A stretch of DNA of 64,000 nt. Source: Bacteroidaceae bacterium. GTDB lineage: Bacteria; Bacteroidota; Bacteroidia; Bacteroidales; Bacteroidaceae. The position numbers were made by a program, and so were the translations under genes. The first letter of the stretch is position 1, and every line of letters starts with the position of its first letter. Location: NCBI GenBank assembly GCA_017631315.1, contig JAGBTN010000016.1, positions 1 through 64,000 of the forward strand, read 5' to 3'. Shown one piece after another: positions 16,480 to 30,055 of this stretch. The notes under the pieces were generated by a model. That model did no database searches and had not been told where the DNA came from. It saw only the letters and a program-made list of their open reading frames with translations.

Positions 16480-18015
16480 CTACTGTACCTTCTCGTCTTC
16501 GAGCAAATTCAACATCTTGATGGTCGATTTGATAGCAGATTCCGTTTGGTCTGCATCGAGACCTCGTGTACGGAAGACACGGTCGTTCCATGTCCAAGTA
16601 ATAACAGTCTGAACAAGAGCATCAGTACGTCCGCCGGGAGGAATGCTTACAGTATAATTAGCCAACCACGGGAAGGAACGTCCTAAACGGTTTTTATAAA
16701 TATGACGAATTGCACGAACGAAAGCATCAAACTGGCCATCGCCCTTTGCACTTTCCTCATAAGTTTCGCCATTCACCTCCAAGCGCACACTTGCCAAAGG
16801 CTTAAGGCCGTATGCTGTGGTGACAACATACGAAAGCAAACGCACATGCTCTTCGGGTGCACCATGCTTGAGAACATCACTTACAATGTATGGCAAATCT
16901 TCTTGAGTAACAAGTTCCTTCTTGTCGCCAAGCTCAATGATACGTTCAGTAACACGCTTTGTCTGTTCCGGAGAAAGTTCTAGTCCAAGTTCCTCGAGAT
17001 TGCGAAGGATATTTGCCTTTCCGGAATTCTTGCCGAGCGCATACTCGCGTTTACGCCCGAAACGTTCAGGCAAAAGAGGATTCTGATAAAGACCTGCTTT
17101 ATTGTCGCCATCGGCATGAACACCAGCAACCTGGGTAAAGACGCTTTCGCCGGTAATCGGCTTATTAGGAGGAATAGCAATACCGCTATAACTCTCCACA
17201 AGTCGTGACACCTCACCCAAACGGCTTTCATCCACATGCGTATGGACTTGAAGATGGTCATTAAGAACAGCCTGTACACTTGCAAGAGGTGCATTACCAG
17301 CCCTTTCACCTAAGCCATTAACACTCGTATGTATACCCTTGCAACCAGCCATAACAGCAGCAAGCACATTACTGATTGCTAAATCATAATCGTTATGAGC
17401 GTGGAAGTCAAATCGTTTGTCAGAAAAGCGCTCAACCATCTGACGCATGTAATGTGACAACACAATTGGATTGAGCACACCAAGAGTATCCGGTAGCATA
17501 TAGCGATCGATAGGCATCTCGGAGAGTCCTTCTACAAGGGCAAACACATAATCCGGACTGTCTTTCATGCCATTGCTCCAGTCCTCAAGATAGACATTTA
17601 CACTGACACCCTTCTGCTGAGCATAGTCTATGGTATAGCGTATATCAGCGATATGTTCCTCAAGTGTCTTGTGTAACTGACCTTCACAATGTTTACGACT
17701 GCCTTTGCAAAGAAGGTTCATGTGACAGCATCCGCTCTCAACAATCCAATCCACACTGGCTTTCCCATCAACAAAACCGAGGACCTCTACCCTGTCGAGC
17801 CGACCTGTTTGGCTTGCCCAGCGTGTTATGTTTTTTACCGCCTCCTTCTCTCCTTCCGAAACGCGTGCACTTGCCACTTCAATCCGATCTACATTAAGAT
17901 CTTGTAACAAAGCACGAGCAATCATCAGTTTTTCATGAGGCATGAAACTTACACCGCTCGTCTGTTCTCCATCGCGCAGTGTAGTGTCCATTATCTCTAT
18001 GTGCCTGCTTTCCAT
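16480..18015 (-). CDS. Citramalate synthase-like / second 2-isopropylmalate-synthase-family enzyme
   Basis: This 511-residue protein has a DRE-TIM barrel ([16 protein letters not shown] near the N-terminus; metal site in HAHNDYDLAISN; NGLGERAGNAPL) and a C-terminal LeuA-type allosteric domain (about residues 385-505). It condenses acetyl-CoA with a 2-oxoacid. Because a bona fide leuA is the first gene of the operon, this divergent paralogue could be an (R)-citramalate synthase feeding isoleucine synthesis, or a second IPMS. The sequence alone does not settle this. It is the last gene of leuA-leuC-leuD-this, 12 bp after leuD. Confidence 0.75.
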   Translation of the reverse strand: MESRHIEIMDTTLRDGEQTSGVSFMPHEKLMIARALLQDLNVDRIEVASARVSEGEKEAVKNITRWASQTGRLDRVEVLGFVDGKASVDWIVESGCCHMNLLCKGSRKHCEGQLHKTLEEHIADIRYTIDYAQQKGVSVNVYLEDWSNGMKDSPDYVFALVEGLSEMPIDRYMLPDTLGVLNPIVLSHYMRQMVERFSDKRFDFHAHNDYDLAISNVLAAVMAGCKGIHTSVNGLGERAGNAPLASVQAVLNDHLQVHTHVDESRLGEVSRLVESYSGIAIPPNKPITGESVFTQVAGVHADGDNKAGLYQNPLLPERFGRKREYALGKNSGKANILRNLEELGLELSPEQTKRVTERIIELGDKKELVTQEDLPYIVSDVLKHGAPEEHVRLLSYVVTTAYGLKPLASVRLEVNGETYEESAKGDGQFDAFVRAIRHIYKNRLGRSFPWLANYTVSIPPGGRTDALVQTVITWTWNDRVFRTRGLDADQTESAIKSTIKMLNLLEDEKVQ

Positions 18016-18027
18016 AAGAAGACAAAA

Positions 18028-18651
18028 TTAAAGGCTATTTGCAGTTTCCCACTTCTCTATCTTGTCTGTATTAGAGAGGAGGAAGTCGATATCATCGTAT
18101 GCATTCATCAAACAATACTTCTTGTAGCTGTTAATTGCAAACTGTTCACTGTTGCCAGTCGTGAGGTTTGTAATTGTTTGATTGGGTACATCTACCTTAA
18201 TTTCTGCTTTTGGATTTTCCTTCACTGTTTGGAAAAGTTCTTGTTGAAACTCTCTGCTAACGACGACAGGAAGCACAAAACAATTAAGCAAGTTATTACG
18301 ATGTATGTCGGCAAAACTACTGCTAACAACAACCCTTGCCCCATAACCGGCTATTGCCCATGCTGCATGTTCGCGACTTGAACCCGAGCCCCAGTTCTGT
18401 CCGCCAATAATAATTTCGTGGACACCCTTGCTTGGCGCTTCACTATAAGCAGGTTGATTCATCACGAAATCTTCGACGGGTTTACCGTTTGCATCATAAC
18501 GAAGATCGTGCATAAAGGCATCGCCAAAGAACTTTGGGTCTCGCGTTGTGCTTGCCAGATAGCGTGCAGGAATAATTAAGTCTGTGTTACAGTTGTCAAT
18601 CTCAATAGGAAGACAAGTAGATTGTATGATGTCAAATTTCTGTTTAGCCAT
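18028..18651 (-). CDS. leuD: 3-isopropylmalate dehydratase, small subunit
   Basis: This 207-residue swivel-domain subunit partners LeuC to isomerise 2- to 3-isopropylmalate (leucine synthesis), and possibly citramalate. Seen are NTDLIIPARYL near the N-terminus and the active-site loop IGGQNWGSGSSREHAAWAI, then FADIHRNNLLN. Length is typical. It begins 4 bp after leuC. Confidence 0.95.
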   Translation of the reverse strand: MAKQKFDIIQSTCLPIEIDNCNTDLIIPARYLASTTRDPKFFGDAFMHDLRYDANGKPVEDFVMNQPAYSEAPSKGVHEIIIGGQNWGSGSSREHAAWAIAGYGARVVVSSSFADIHRNNLLNCFVLPVVVSREFQQELFQTVKENPKAEIKVDVPNQTITNLTTGNSEQFAINSYKKYCLMNAYDDIDFLLSNTDKIEKWETANSL

Positions 18652-18655
18652 AATA

Positions 18656-20047
18656 TCAAATGTTTCGTGGGTCTGTAATTACTCCAGTAATGGCAGAAGC
18701 TGCCACAACAAGCGGTGATGCTAGAACTGTACGTGCTCCTGGGCCTTGACGACCTACGAAGTTTCTGTTAGAAGTACTGATACTTAATTTCCCTGCAGGA
18801 ACTTTATCTGGATTCATAGCCAAGCAACTTGAACAACTGGGCAAACGTAATTCAAATCCTGCTTCTTCGAGAATCTTGTCGATACCTTCGTCGATGATTT
18901 GCTGGCGAACGAGCCAACTGCCAGGCACAAGCCAAGCAACGACATTGGCTGCCTTCTTTTTACCTTTCACAACAGAAGCAAAAGCACGGAAGTCTTCAAT
19001 TCGTCCATTTGTACAAGCACCCAAGAAACAATAGTCCACAGGAGTACCTTCCAACTTCTGTCCGGGTTCGAACTGCATATATTCAAGCTGGGAGAGGAAC
19101 TGAGCGCGGTCTGCTTCTGGCACACTATCAATTGTTGGAATACATTCGTCGATAGCAATACCTGCACCCGGATTGGTTCCGTAAGTGATGCGAGGTTTAA
19201 TGTCTTCTGCTTTGTATGTAACTTCTTTGTCAAATACTGCATCGTCGTCGCTTTTTAGTTTGCTCCATTCTGCTACAGCCTTATCCCAGGCTTCGCCTTT
19301 GGGGGCATATTCACGACCTTTGAGGTAGGCAAAAGTTGTTTCATCGGGAGCGATGATGCCTGCACGGCTACCCATTTCTATCGAGAGATTAGAAAGGGTA
19401 AGACGTCCTTCCATAGACATATTTCGTACGGTGCTACCTGCGTATTCCACTGCATAACCTGTGGCTCCACTGGTTGTCATTTGAGCCATGATATACAAGG
19501 CAACGTCCTTTGCCGTTACGCCTGGTTGAAGTTCGCCTTCAATGTTGATGCGCATTGTTTTAGGCTTCTGTTGCAAGATGCATTGTGAAGCGAGCACCTG
19601 AGCCACTTCACTTGTGCCGATACCCATTGCGATGGCACCAACTGCACCATGTGTACTGGTGTGCGAGTCGCCGCAAACAATAGTCATTCCAGGCAAGGAA
19701 AGTGCTTTTTCCGGCCCAACTACATGAATGATGCCATTATCCTTTGTGCCCATAGCAAAATGGCGAATGCCAAACTCCTTGCAATTAGCAGCAAGGGTCT
19801 CTACTTGCTTTCGTCCCACGGGATCGTCAATATGGTCTTGCTGGTCGCTTGGAGTATTATGGTCGGGCATTGCGAAAACATGGTCGGGACGGAATACCTT
19901 TATTCCTTTGTCGCGGAGTGTGTCGAATGCCTGAGGACTGGTTACCTCGTGAGCATAGAGACGATCAATGTAGAGTTGTGTTGGTCCGTCTTCCACGTTT
20001 TGTACAACATGTGCGTCCCATATCTTGTCGAAGAGAGTTGACTTCAT
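18656..20047 (-). CDS. leuC: 3-isopropylmalate dehydratase, large subunit
   Basis: This 463-residue aconitase-family subunit binds a [4Fe-4S] cluster. Cluster and active-site motifs are [36 protein letters not shown] and [15 protein letters not shown]. The C-terminal [20 protein letters not shown] is complete. It acts with LeuD, whose gene follows after 4 bp, and lies 12 bp after leuA. Confidence 0.96.
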   Translation of the reverse strand: MKSTLFDKIWDAHVVQNVEDGPTQLYIDRLYAHEVTSPQAFDTLRDKGIKVFRPDHVFAMPDHNTPSDQQDHIDDPVGRKQVETLAANCKEFGIRHFAMGTKDNGIIHVVGPEKALSLPGMTIVCGDSHTSTHGAVGAIAMGIGTSEVAQVLASQCILQQKPKTMRINIEGELQPGVTAKDVALYIMAQMTTSGATGYAVEYAGSTVRNMSMEGRLTLSNLSIEMGSRAGIIAPDETTFAYLKGREYAPKGEAWDKAVAEWSKLKSDDDAVFDKEVTYKAEDIKPRITYGTNPGAGIAIDECIPTIDSVPEADRAQFLSQLEYMQFEPGQKLEGTPVDYCFLGACTNGRIEDFRAFASVVKGKKKAANVVAWLVPGSWLVRQQIIDEGIDKILEEAGFELRLPSCSSCLAMNPDKVPAGKLSISTSNRNFVGRQGPGARTVLASPLVVAASAITGVITDPRNI

Positions 20048-20059
20048 GGATAATATGTT

Positions 20060-21556
20060 TTACTTGAATTTATTTATACAATCAATATAAGCCTCAACAG
20101 AAGCTGTTACAATGTCGGTGTTGGCACCGAAACCATAATAGACCTTGCCATCATATTCAACCTGCATGTGAACCTTACCCATATCGTCTGAGCCTTTGGA
20201 GATGGCTTGAATGGTGAATTCCTTGAGTGTCATCTCTCTCTTGATGATGGTCTTAAGAGCCTTGATAGCTGCATCGACAGGGCCATTGCCGGATGCCGCA
20301 CTTTCGAACTTCTCGTTGGCAATGATGAGGCCGATGCTTGCAACGCTACGAACACCTTTGCCTGTTGTCACTTGCAGGTAATCAAGTTTGATGTTGTGTG
20401 TTGCGGAACGGTCTGCACCTGCGAGGACAAGAACGTCGTCGTCTGTCACTTCTTTCTTCTTGTCGGCAAGTTTGAGGAACTCTTCATATATCTTGTCCAG
20501 ACGTTCGCCATCTACGTCTATGCCGTTTACATTAAGACGATGTCTCAAGGCTGCACGACCGCTTCGGGCTGTCAAGACGATTGCATTGTCGTCAATGCCG
20601 ACATCCTTGGGGTTCATAATTTCGTAGGTAGAAGCATTCTTCAGCACACCGTCCTGATGAATACCACTGCTATGAGCAAAGGCATTTCTGCCAACGACGG
20701 CCTTGTTGGGCTGAACGGGCATATTCATCAGCGAGCTTATCATACGGCTTGTTGGATAAATCTTTGTCGTATTGATGTTCGTATCGATGCCAAGATCGGG
20801 ATGAGTTTTGAATATCATGGCTACCTCTTCGAGAGAAGTGTTGCCTGCACGTTCGCCAATACCGTTGATTGTTACTTCAACCTGACGAGCGCCATTCAGT
20901 ACACCGGCAACCGTATTGGCTGTTGCCATGCCGAGGTCGTTGTGGCAATGAGTAGAAAGAATACTGCGTCCTGCAGCAAAGGCATCAACATGTTCGTAGA
21001 GATATTTAATCTTTTCGCCGTATTCGTATGGGGTACGGAAGCCAGTCGTGTCGGGTATATTGCAGACTGTTGCACCTGCCTTTGTTACTGCATCGATGAC
21101 GCGAGCCAGATACTCGTTGTCTGTTCTGCCTGCATCTTCGGCATAAAACTCCACATCCTCTACATATCTCTTTGCATACTTCACAGCGGCAACGGCACGT
21201 TCGATGATTTCTTCGGGCGTTGAGTTAAACTTATAGCGAATATGGCTCTCGCTTGTGCCGATACCTGTATGGATTCGTTTGTGTTTTGCATACTTCAATG
21301 CCTCTGCTGCACAGTCGATATCCTTTTCCACCGCACGGGTCAAAGCGCAGATGGTGGGCCATGTTACTGCCTTACTGATTTCTATGACGCTATTGAAGTC
21401 GCCCGGACTGCTGACAGGGAAACCTGCTTCAATAACATCCACGCCAAGCGCTTCGAGTTGTCGAGCCACTTGAATCTTTTCTACTGTATTGAGCTGACAC
21501 CCGGGCACTTGTTCGCCATCACGCAGTGTCGTATCGAAAATAAACAACTTATCCAT
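20060..21556 (-). CDS. leuA: 2-isopropylmalate synthase
   Basis: This 498-residue enzyme condenses acetyl-CoA with 2-oxoisovalerate, the committed step of leucine synthesis. The N-terminus has [19 protein letters not shown], then [12 protein letters not shown], metal-binding [14 protein letters not shown], and [17 protein letters not shown]. The C-terminal regulatory domain (leucine feedback) covers about residues 370-495. It is the first gene of the operon. The leader between the -7 box and ATG is only about 25 nt, leaving no room for a leucine attenuator. Confidence 0.95.
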   Translation of the reverse strand: MDKLFIFDTTLRDGEQVPGCQLNTVEKIQVARQLEALGVDVIEAGFPVSSPGDFNSVIEISKAVTWPTICALTRAVEKDIDCAAEALKYAKHKRIHTGIGTSESHIRYKFNSTPEEIIERAVAAVKYAKRYVEDVEFYAEDAGRTDNEYLARVIDAVTKAGATVCNIPDTTGFRTPYEYGEKIKYLYEHVDAFAAGRSILSTHCHNDLGMATANTVAGVLNGARQVEVTINGIGERAGNTSLEEVAMIFKTHPDLGIDTNINTTKIYPTSRMISSLMNMPVQPNKAVVGRNAFAHSSGIHQDGVLKNASTYEIMNPKDVGIDDNAIVLTARSGRAALRHRLNVNGIDVDGERLDKIYEEFLKLADKKKEVTDDDVLVLAGADRSATHNIKLDYLQVTTGKGVRSVASIGLIIANEKFESAASGNGPVDAAIKALKTIIKREMTLKEFTIQAISKGSDDMGKVHMQVEYDGKVYYGFGANTDIVTASVEAYIDCINKFK

Positions 21557-21585
21557 AGTAAGATTTCAACTTTTAATTTCGCGTG

Positions 21586-21593
21586 CAAAGATA
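21586..21593 (-). promoter_or_regulatory. -7 box of the leucine operon
   Basis: TATCTTTG on the minus strand, 29 nt upstream of the leuA ATG. No clear TTG is seen at -33. Confidence 0.6.
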
Positions 21594-21779
21594 TAAAAAA
21601 AAGTTGGATACTTAAAGACGAGATAGAGGAAAAGTAAAGGAAATACATAATTTCTACACTAAAACATCGAAACCAACAATAACAATTTGTTATGTAAATC
21701 AGTGTTTTGCTTTCTTTTTGACGTTTTTGCACACTTCTACATTCGGTTGATTTCATGCCGGAAAACGTCAAAATAACGA

Positions 21780-21889
21780 ACTTAACGTGTATGGGTTGCA
21801 AACGACACACAAGAAGATTGAAAACTAAACACGTTAAGTCGGGCAACTACACTGGCGTCGTTTGAGAACTTAACACGTATCTGATATTG
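21780..21889. repeat. 22-bp modular repeat array, locus 3 (degenerate)
   Basis: An inverted unit core ACTTAACGTGTAT (21780-21792) is followed by three units in exact 22-bp register at 21824, 21846 and 21868, with inserts AAACACGTTA, ACACTGGCGT and TAACACGTAT. The rest of the 640-bp gap between leuA and the GH2 gene (21594-22235) holds no supported gene. Confidence 0.7.
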
Positions 21890-22106
21890 AATCCACACCT
21901 CAAAAAGTGTGCAAAAACGAGTAAATTCAAGTATTTATGTTGACATCACAAGGCATTTTCTATTGATGCAAAATAACATTCCACACATAACACACTGTAT
22001 ATCAACCCGTATGCGTTTTACGCACAATTCATTAGAAAAACACAGAAAAACGCACACAAATAGTGTCAAAGTGTATTTGAACGATTTTCGAGGAATCAGA
22101 ATGTAA

Positions 22107-26678
<4,572 letters not shown>

Positions 26679-26739
26679 AAACCTTCTGCATCGACTACAA
26701 TCCCTGTAAGCAAAAGGCAAGTCGGAATGTAAGAAAGGT

Positions 26740-26849
26740 ACCTCTCTAGAGAAGTTTGTAATTTACTCCAGAGAAGTTGGCAAACTATACACGTTAAGTC
26801 GGGCAACTATACACGTTAAGTTGGGCAAGTTCTTTAGAGTAGTTGAAAA
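26740..26849. repeat. 22-bp modular repeat array, locus 4 (five units, two insert types)
   Basis: Five units in strict 22-bp register begin at 26740, 26762, 26784, 26806 and 26828. The two central units carry insert ATACACGTTA. The outer ones carry TCTCTAGAGA (perfect palindrome), ACTCCAGAGA and TCTTTAGAGT. The 12-nt element between them is AGTCGGGCAACT or a close variant. It lies between the GH2 gene and the FISUMP leader; nothing else is recognised in 26850-27064. Confidence 0.8.
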
Positions 26850-27064
26850 GCCATATAGAAATGCAGACTTTTCTCCTGCTCTACCAACACACACCCATAA
26901 ACGGCTACTACCCTATCCGTAAGTGTTAAGGGATGGTTCATATTATTCTAAACTTCGTCCTTGGAAGCAAGAAAAATGAATATATAGTTATCCTCTTATA
27001 AAGTTTAAGGAGAAAAGAAAACAAGAAAATCGAGTTTTCATTTTCTTTGTATATATATAATTCG

Positions 27065-27072
27065 TATCTTTG
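27065..27072 (+). promoter_or_regulatory. -7 box of the FISUMP leader RNA
   Basis: TATCTTTG, about 290 nt upstream of the FISUMP ATG. It sets the 5' end of the structured leader at about 27079. Confidence 0.6.
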
Positions 27073-27078
27073 CAGACG

Positions 27079-27359
27079 AAAAGGGCAATAAACAACCTCG
27101 GCGGAGGAAACCCTTTCATATCTTATCGAAAATAAACGAAGCGTTATGCTCGTCTTGTCAAACGGATAACCTGGTAAGTTATAAAATACAGACAAGAAGT
27201 GTCATGATAGTTTCCATGCTAAGCGTGGACTGCTATTGATGCATCTATCTGTATAGGTTTTACCAGGACCTCCGTTTGAAGATGTGGATACAGTGCCACG
27301 CTTCTGCGTATAACTAAATGTCCTTGGGGTGCTGATGGACACTGAAATACACAAACAAA
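27079..27359 (+). ncRNA. Structured 5' leader RNA, copy 1 (upstream of FISUMP lipoprotein)
   Basis: Pairings visible by eye: hairpin CCTC/GAGG (27096-27099/27104-27107); closing stem GAAGCGT/ACGCTTC (27138-27144/27298-27304); CAAACGGA/TCCGTTTG (27159-27166/27271-27278); CCTGGTAA/TTACCAGG (27170-27177/27260-27267); ATACAGA/TCTGTAT (27186-27192/27248-27254); apical hairpin TCCATGC/GCGTGGA (27213-27219/27223-27229); 3' hairpin TGTCC/GGACA (27319-27323/27337-27341), ending 18 nt before the ATG. The same architecture recurs at 58697-59015 with compensatory changes. It is probably a cis-regulatory element; I cannot assign it to a known family. Confidence 0.8.
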
Positions 27360-28973
27360 ATGAGAAAAGTATTCAGTTTAGGGGCATTGCTCATGCTGGC
27401 AATGTGCGCCGGCTTTGTCTGCAGTTGTAATGACGATGTAGAGGAAACCCCACCAGCAACAGTCACACCTCCCAGTGGCGATGCAACAGAGGACAAGGAC
27501 ACCCATGAGTATGTTGACCTTGGCTTGCCATCAGGAACTTTGTGGGCAACATGCAATGTCGGTGCCAACAGTCCTGAAGAATACGGTGATTACTTTGCTT
27601 GGGCCGAGACAGAACCTAAAACGACATACGATTGGAGCACCTACAAGTACTACAATGGTACCACAATGACGAAGTACTGTGCAGAAAGTAAATATGGAAC
27701 AGTTGATAACAAGACCGAACTTGAGGCAATGGACGATGCTGCCACAGTAAACTGGGGAGCAGATTGGCAGATACCAAGTAGAGAACAATTCGAAGAACTC
27801 ATCAACAGCAGTTGCACAACCACAAAATGGACAACCATGAATGGCGAAAACGGCAGAAAGATAACAAGTAAGAGCAATGGTAACAGTATATTCTTGCCGG
27901 CTGCTGGTAGATGTGAAGATACGAGCCTCTACGATGCAGGTAGCTACGGCTACTATCATTCACGTACTGTCGGTGTCGGTTCAGTTCCAAGCTCCCATAG
28001 TATTGGCCTTCGATTATATTCCAGCAGGATCCACTCGAACGGCCAAAGCCGTTACTCCGGTCACAGCGTTCGTCCTGTCCGTGTAAAGGAGAGCATTGCT
28101 GTTTCAAATATAGAAATAAGTAAGACAGAACTTTCTGTCAAGGTCGGTGCAACCTCACAACTTTCGGCAATCATACTGCCTGAAAATGCAACCAATAAAG
28201 CAGTTGTTTGGGCAAGCAGCAATGCAGATGTTGCGACGGTTGATGAGACAGGTAAGGTCTTTGCTGTTGCTTTAGGTATTTGCACGATTACTTGTTCTGC
28301 AACAGACGGTAGTAGCGTAAAGGCAGAGTGTAAGGTAACAGTAATAAAGAATGACAATTCCGGAACATTGGATGGTCATGAATATGTCGACCTCGACTTG
28401 CCATCAGGAACTTTGTGGGCAACATGCAATGTAGGTGCTTCAAAGCCTGAAGAATATGGCGATTACTTTGCATGGGGCGAAGCAGAACCAAAGAGTGATT
28501 ACAGTTGGAGCACCTATAAGTATTGTCAAGGAATAGAACCTACAATGACGAAGTATTGCACAATCAGTGATTGTGGTATAGTCGATAACAAGACTGAACT
28601 TGAAGCAATGGACGATGCTGCCACAGTAAACTGGGGCAGCGATTGGCAGATGCCAAGTCCTCAACAGTTAGAAGAACTCATCAACAATAGTTATACAACC
28701 ACAGCGTGGACAACCATGAATGGCAAATATGGCAGGATGATAACCAGCAAGAGCAATGGCAACAGTATTTTCTTGCCAGCTGCCGGTTCTCGCGACGAAG
28801 TGACCCTCAACAGTGCAGGTAGCATCGGCTGCTATTGGTCGTCACTCAATACGGGTTACAGTATCTATGCTTTCAACCTGAGTTTCGATTCCGGCAATAT
28901 CTACACGTACTACTTTAGCATCTATTCCCGCTTTTTCGGCCTGAGCGTTCGCCCCATTCGTGTGAAGAAGTAA
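27360..28973 (+). CDS. Surface lipoprotein with two FISUMP domains flanking a Big_2 Ig-like domain
   Basis: This 537-residue lipoprotein has a type II signal peptide with Cys23 followed by NDD. Domain 1 (about 48-240) and domain 2 (about 338-537) are homologous FISUMP domains (Fibrobacter succinogenes major paralogous family, C-type-lectin-like fold), each opening HEYVDL(G/D)LPSGTLWATCNVGA and closing SVRP(V/I)RV. A Big_2 Ig-like domain (about 243-325, SVKVGATSQLSAIILPENATN) lies between. The two FISUMP copies are nearly identical for ~130 residues and then diverge strongly over a block of equal length before the shared SVRP ending. It is probably a surface-exposed ligand-binding or adhesin protein. 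It is monocistronic behind a structured leader. Confidence 0.85.
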   Translation: MRKVFSLGALLMLAMCAGFVCSCNDDVEETPPATVTPPSGDATEDKDTHEYVDLGLPSGTLWATCNVGANSPEEYGDYFAWAETEPKTTYDWSTYKYYNGTTMTKYCAESKYGTVDNKTELEAMDDAATVNWGADWQIPSREQFEELINSSCTTTKWTTMNGENGRKITSKSNGNSIFLPAAGRCEDTSLYDAGSYGYYHSRTVGVGSVPSSHSIGLRLYSSRIHSNGQSRYSGHSVRPVRVKESIAVSNIEISKTELSVKVGATSQLSAIILPENATNKAVVWASSNADVATVDETGKVFAVALGICTITCSATDGSSVKAECKVTVIKNDNSGTLDGHEYVDLDLPSGTLWATCNVGASKPEEYGDYFAWGEAEPKSDYSWSTYKYCQGIEPTMTKYCTISDCGIVDNKTELEAMDDAATVNWGSDWQMPSPQQLEELINNSYTTTAWTTMNGKYGRMITSKSNGNSIFLPAAGSRDEVTLNSAGSIGCYWSSLNTGYSIYAFNLSFDSGNIYTYYFSIYSRFFGLSVRPIRVKK

Positions 28974-29038
28974 TTTGTTTTAACATACCTTACCCCATTG
29001 TATCGCATCTAATAAAAGGTGAGGAATGGTTCAAATTA

Positions 29039-29076
29039 GGAGTGATACTACAGAAAAAAAGTATCACCCCTTTTTT
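29039..29076. terminator. Terminator of the FISUMP gene
   Basis: GGAGTGATACT (29039-29049) pairs with AGTATCACCCC (29060-29070) with one mismatch, followed by TTTTTT. The A-rich loop also offers a T-tract to the opposite strand, so it may serve the convergent GH25 gene as well. Confidence 0.8.
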
Positions 29077-29161
29077 ATAAAACAGTTTTTACAAAAAAAT
29101 ATCTAACCACAAAATGCAATCTGGTAGATTATTGAAATAGCCACTAAACATCAACACCACA

Positions 29162-30049
29162 TTATTGAGGCTCTGGCAGCGTAAGTTGAATGAGCTCTTC
29201 TACTGTACCATTGAATATGTTACAATCCACAAAACCTTTTATGCCCGAGATTCTGCCGCAATCGGTATGTTGCCAAAAGGCCCATTTCCCTTTGTACTCG
29301 AGTTTATCTACATAATAATGTGCTATCCAATAAGGATAAACGTCGAACTCCGGAGTGTTGAGATAGTCTATTTTGAACTTATAGCCGGTATAGATAATTG
29401 GTTTTACCTGATACTCCTTCTCTACTGTATCGAGCCAAATCTTAACATCTCGACGCAGCTGTGCAGGTGTCAAATTGCCGATTTTTTCAACATCGAGAAC
29501 CGGGGGCAAATCGCCGGGTTCGAGTTGGGCAATAGAAAGGTAATAATCGGCCTGCTTTCGTGGGCTGACACCAGGAACAAAGAAATGATAAGCACCTCTA
29601 ATCAAATCGTTTCGCTTAGCATTAGCAAAGTTCCTATTAAAGTCGCCATCAAGTAAATCGGAACCTTCTGTAGCCTTGATAAAAACAAAACTTATTGGTG
29701 CATCACCAATGGAAGCGTTGCGAAGTTTTTCCCAGTTAACGCGTCCCTGATAATGACTGATGTCGATGCCTCGCACTTCATAACCGTCAGGATAACTTGG
29801 CCGGCCATAAAGAGCACGCCAACGAAAACTGAAAGGACTAACAAAAAAATGATAGAAAAGGCAGACATAGAAAGCAATGACAAGCAGTCCGCCAATCCAA
29901 ATTGCCCATGAAGGCAAGGAAGAAAAGAAACGTAAGAAGCGGAACCCACGGGAAGCCTTCTTTCGCTTCCCGCGGGTTTGCTTATTCAAACCGCTCGACC
30001 TCCTGCCTTGAGGACTGTACGATGCGGCATGTTTCTTTGTCTGTGTCAA
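29162..30049 (-). CDS. GH25 family lysozyme, membrane-anchored
   Basis: This 295-residue protein has a basic cytoplasmic tail (about 1-45), one transmembrane helix (IGGLLVIAFYVCLFYHFF, about 52-70) and a GH25 muramidase domain (about 92-290). Catalytic-type residues are visible in RGIDISHYQG and LPPVLDVEK, with the FIKATEG, KPIIYTG and YPYWIAHYY motifs. It would cleave the beta-1,4 bond between MurNAc and GlcNAc from the periplasmic side of the inner membrane. It lies 6 bp after pfp and is probably co-transcribed, though no functional link is evident. Confidence 0.9.
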   Translation of the reverse strand: MTQTKKHAASYSPQGRRSSGLNKQTRGKRKKASRGFRFLRFFSSLPSWAIWIGGLLVIAFYVCLFYHFFVSPFSFRWRALYGRPSYPDGYEVRGIDISHYQGRVNWEKLRNASIGDAPISFVFIKATEGSDLLDGDFNRNFANAKRNDLIRGAYHFFVPGVSPRKQADYYLSIAQLEPGDLPPVLDVEKIGNLTPAQLRRDVKIWLDTVEKEYQVKPIIYTGYKFKIDYLNTPEFDVYPYWIAHYYVDKLEYKGKWAFWQHTDCGRISGIKGFVDCNIFNGTVEELIQLTLPEPQ

Positions 30050-30055
30050 GGTTGA

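Noticed and set aside
21909-22106. 65-codon plus-strand ORF in the leuA-GH2 gap
   Set aside because: No promoter, no family resemblance, and random-looking composition in an intergenic repeat region.
26938-27195. 85-codon minus-strand ORF in the FISUMP leader region
   Set aside because: It overlaps the structured leader and its promoter, has low-complexity composition and no promoter of its own.
27079-27359. Cobalamin or other known riboswitch as an explanation of the leaders
   Set aside because: The conserved B12-box sequence and other riboswitch cores I know are absent; the shared helices do not match TPP, FMN, SAM or preQ1 patterns by eye.
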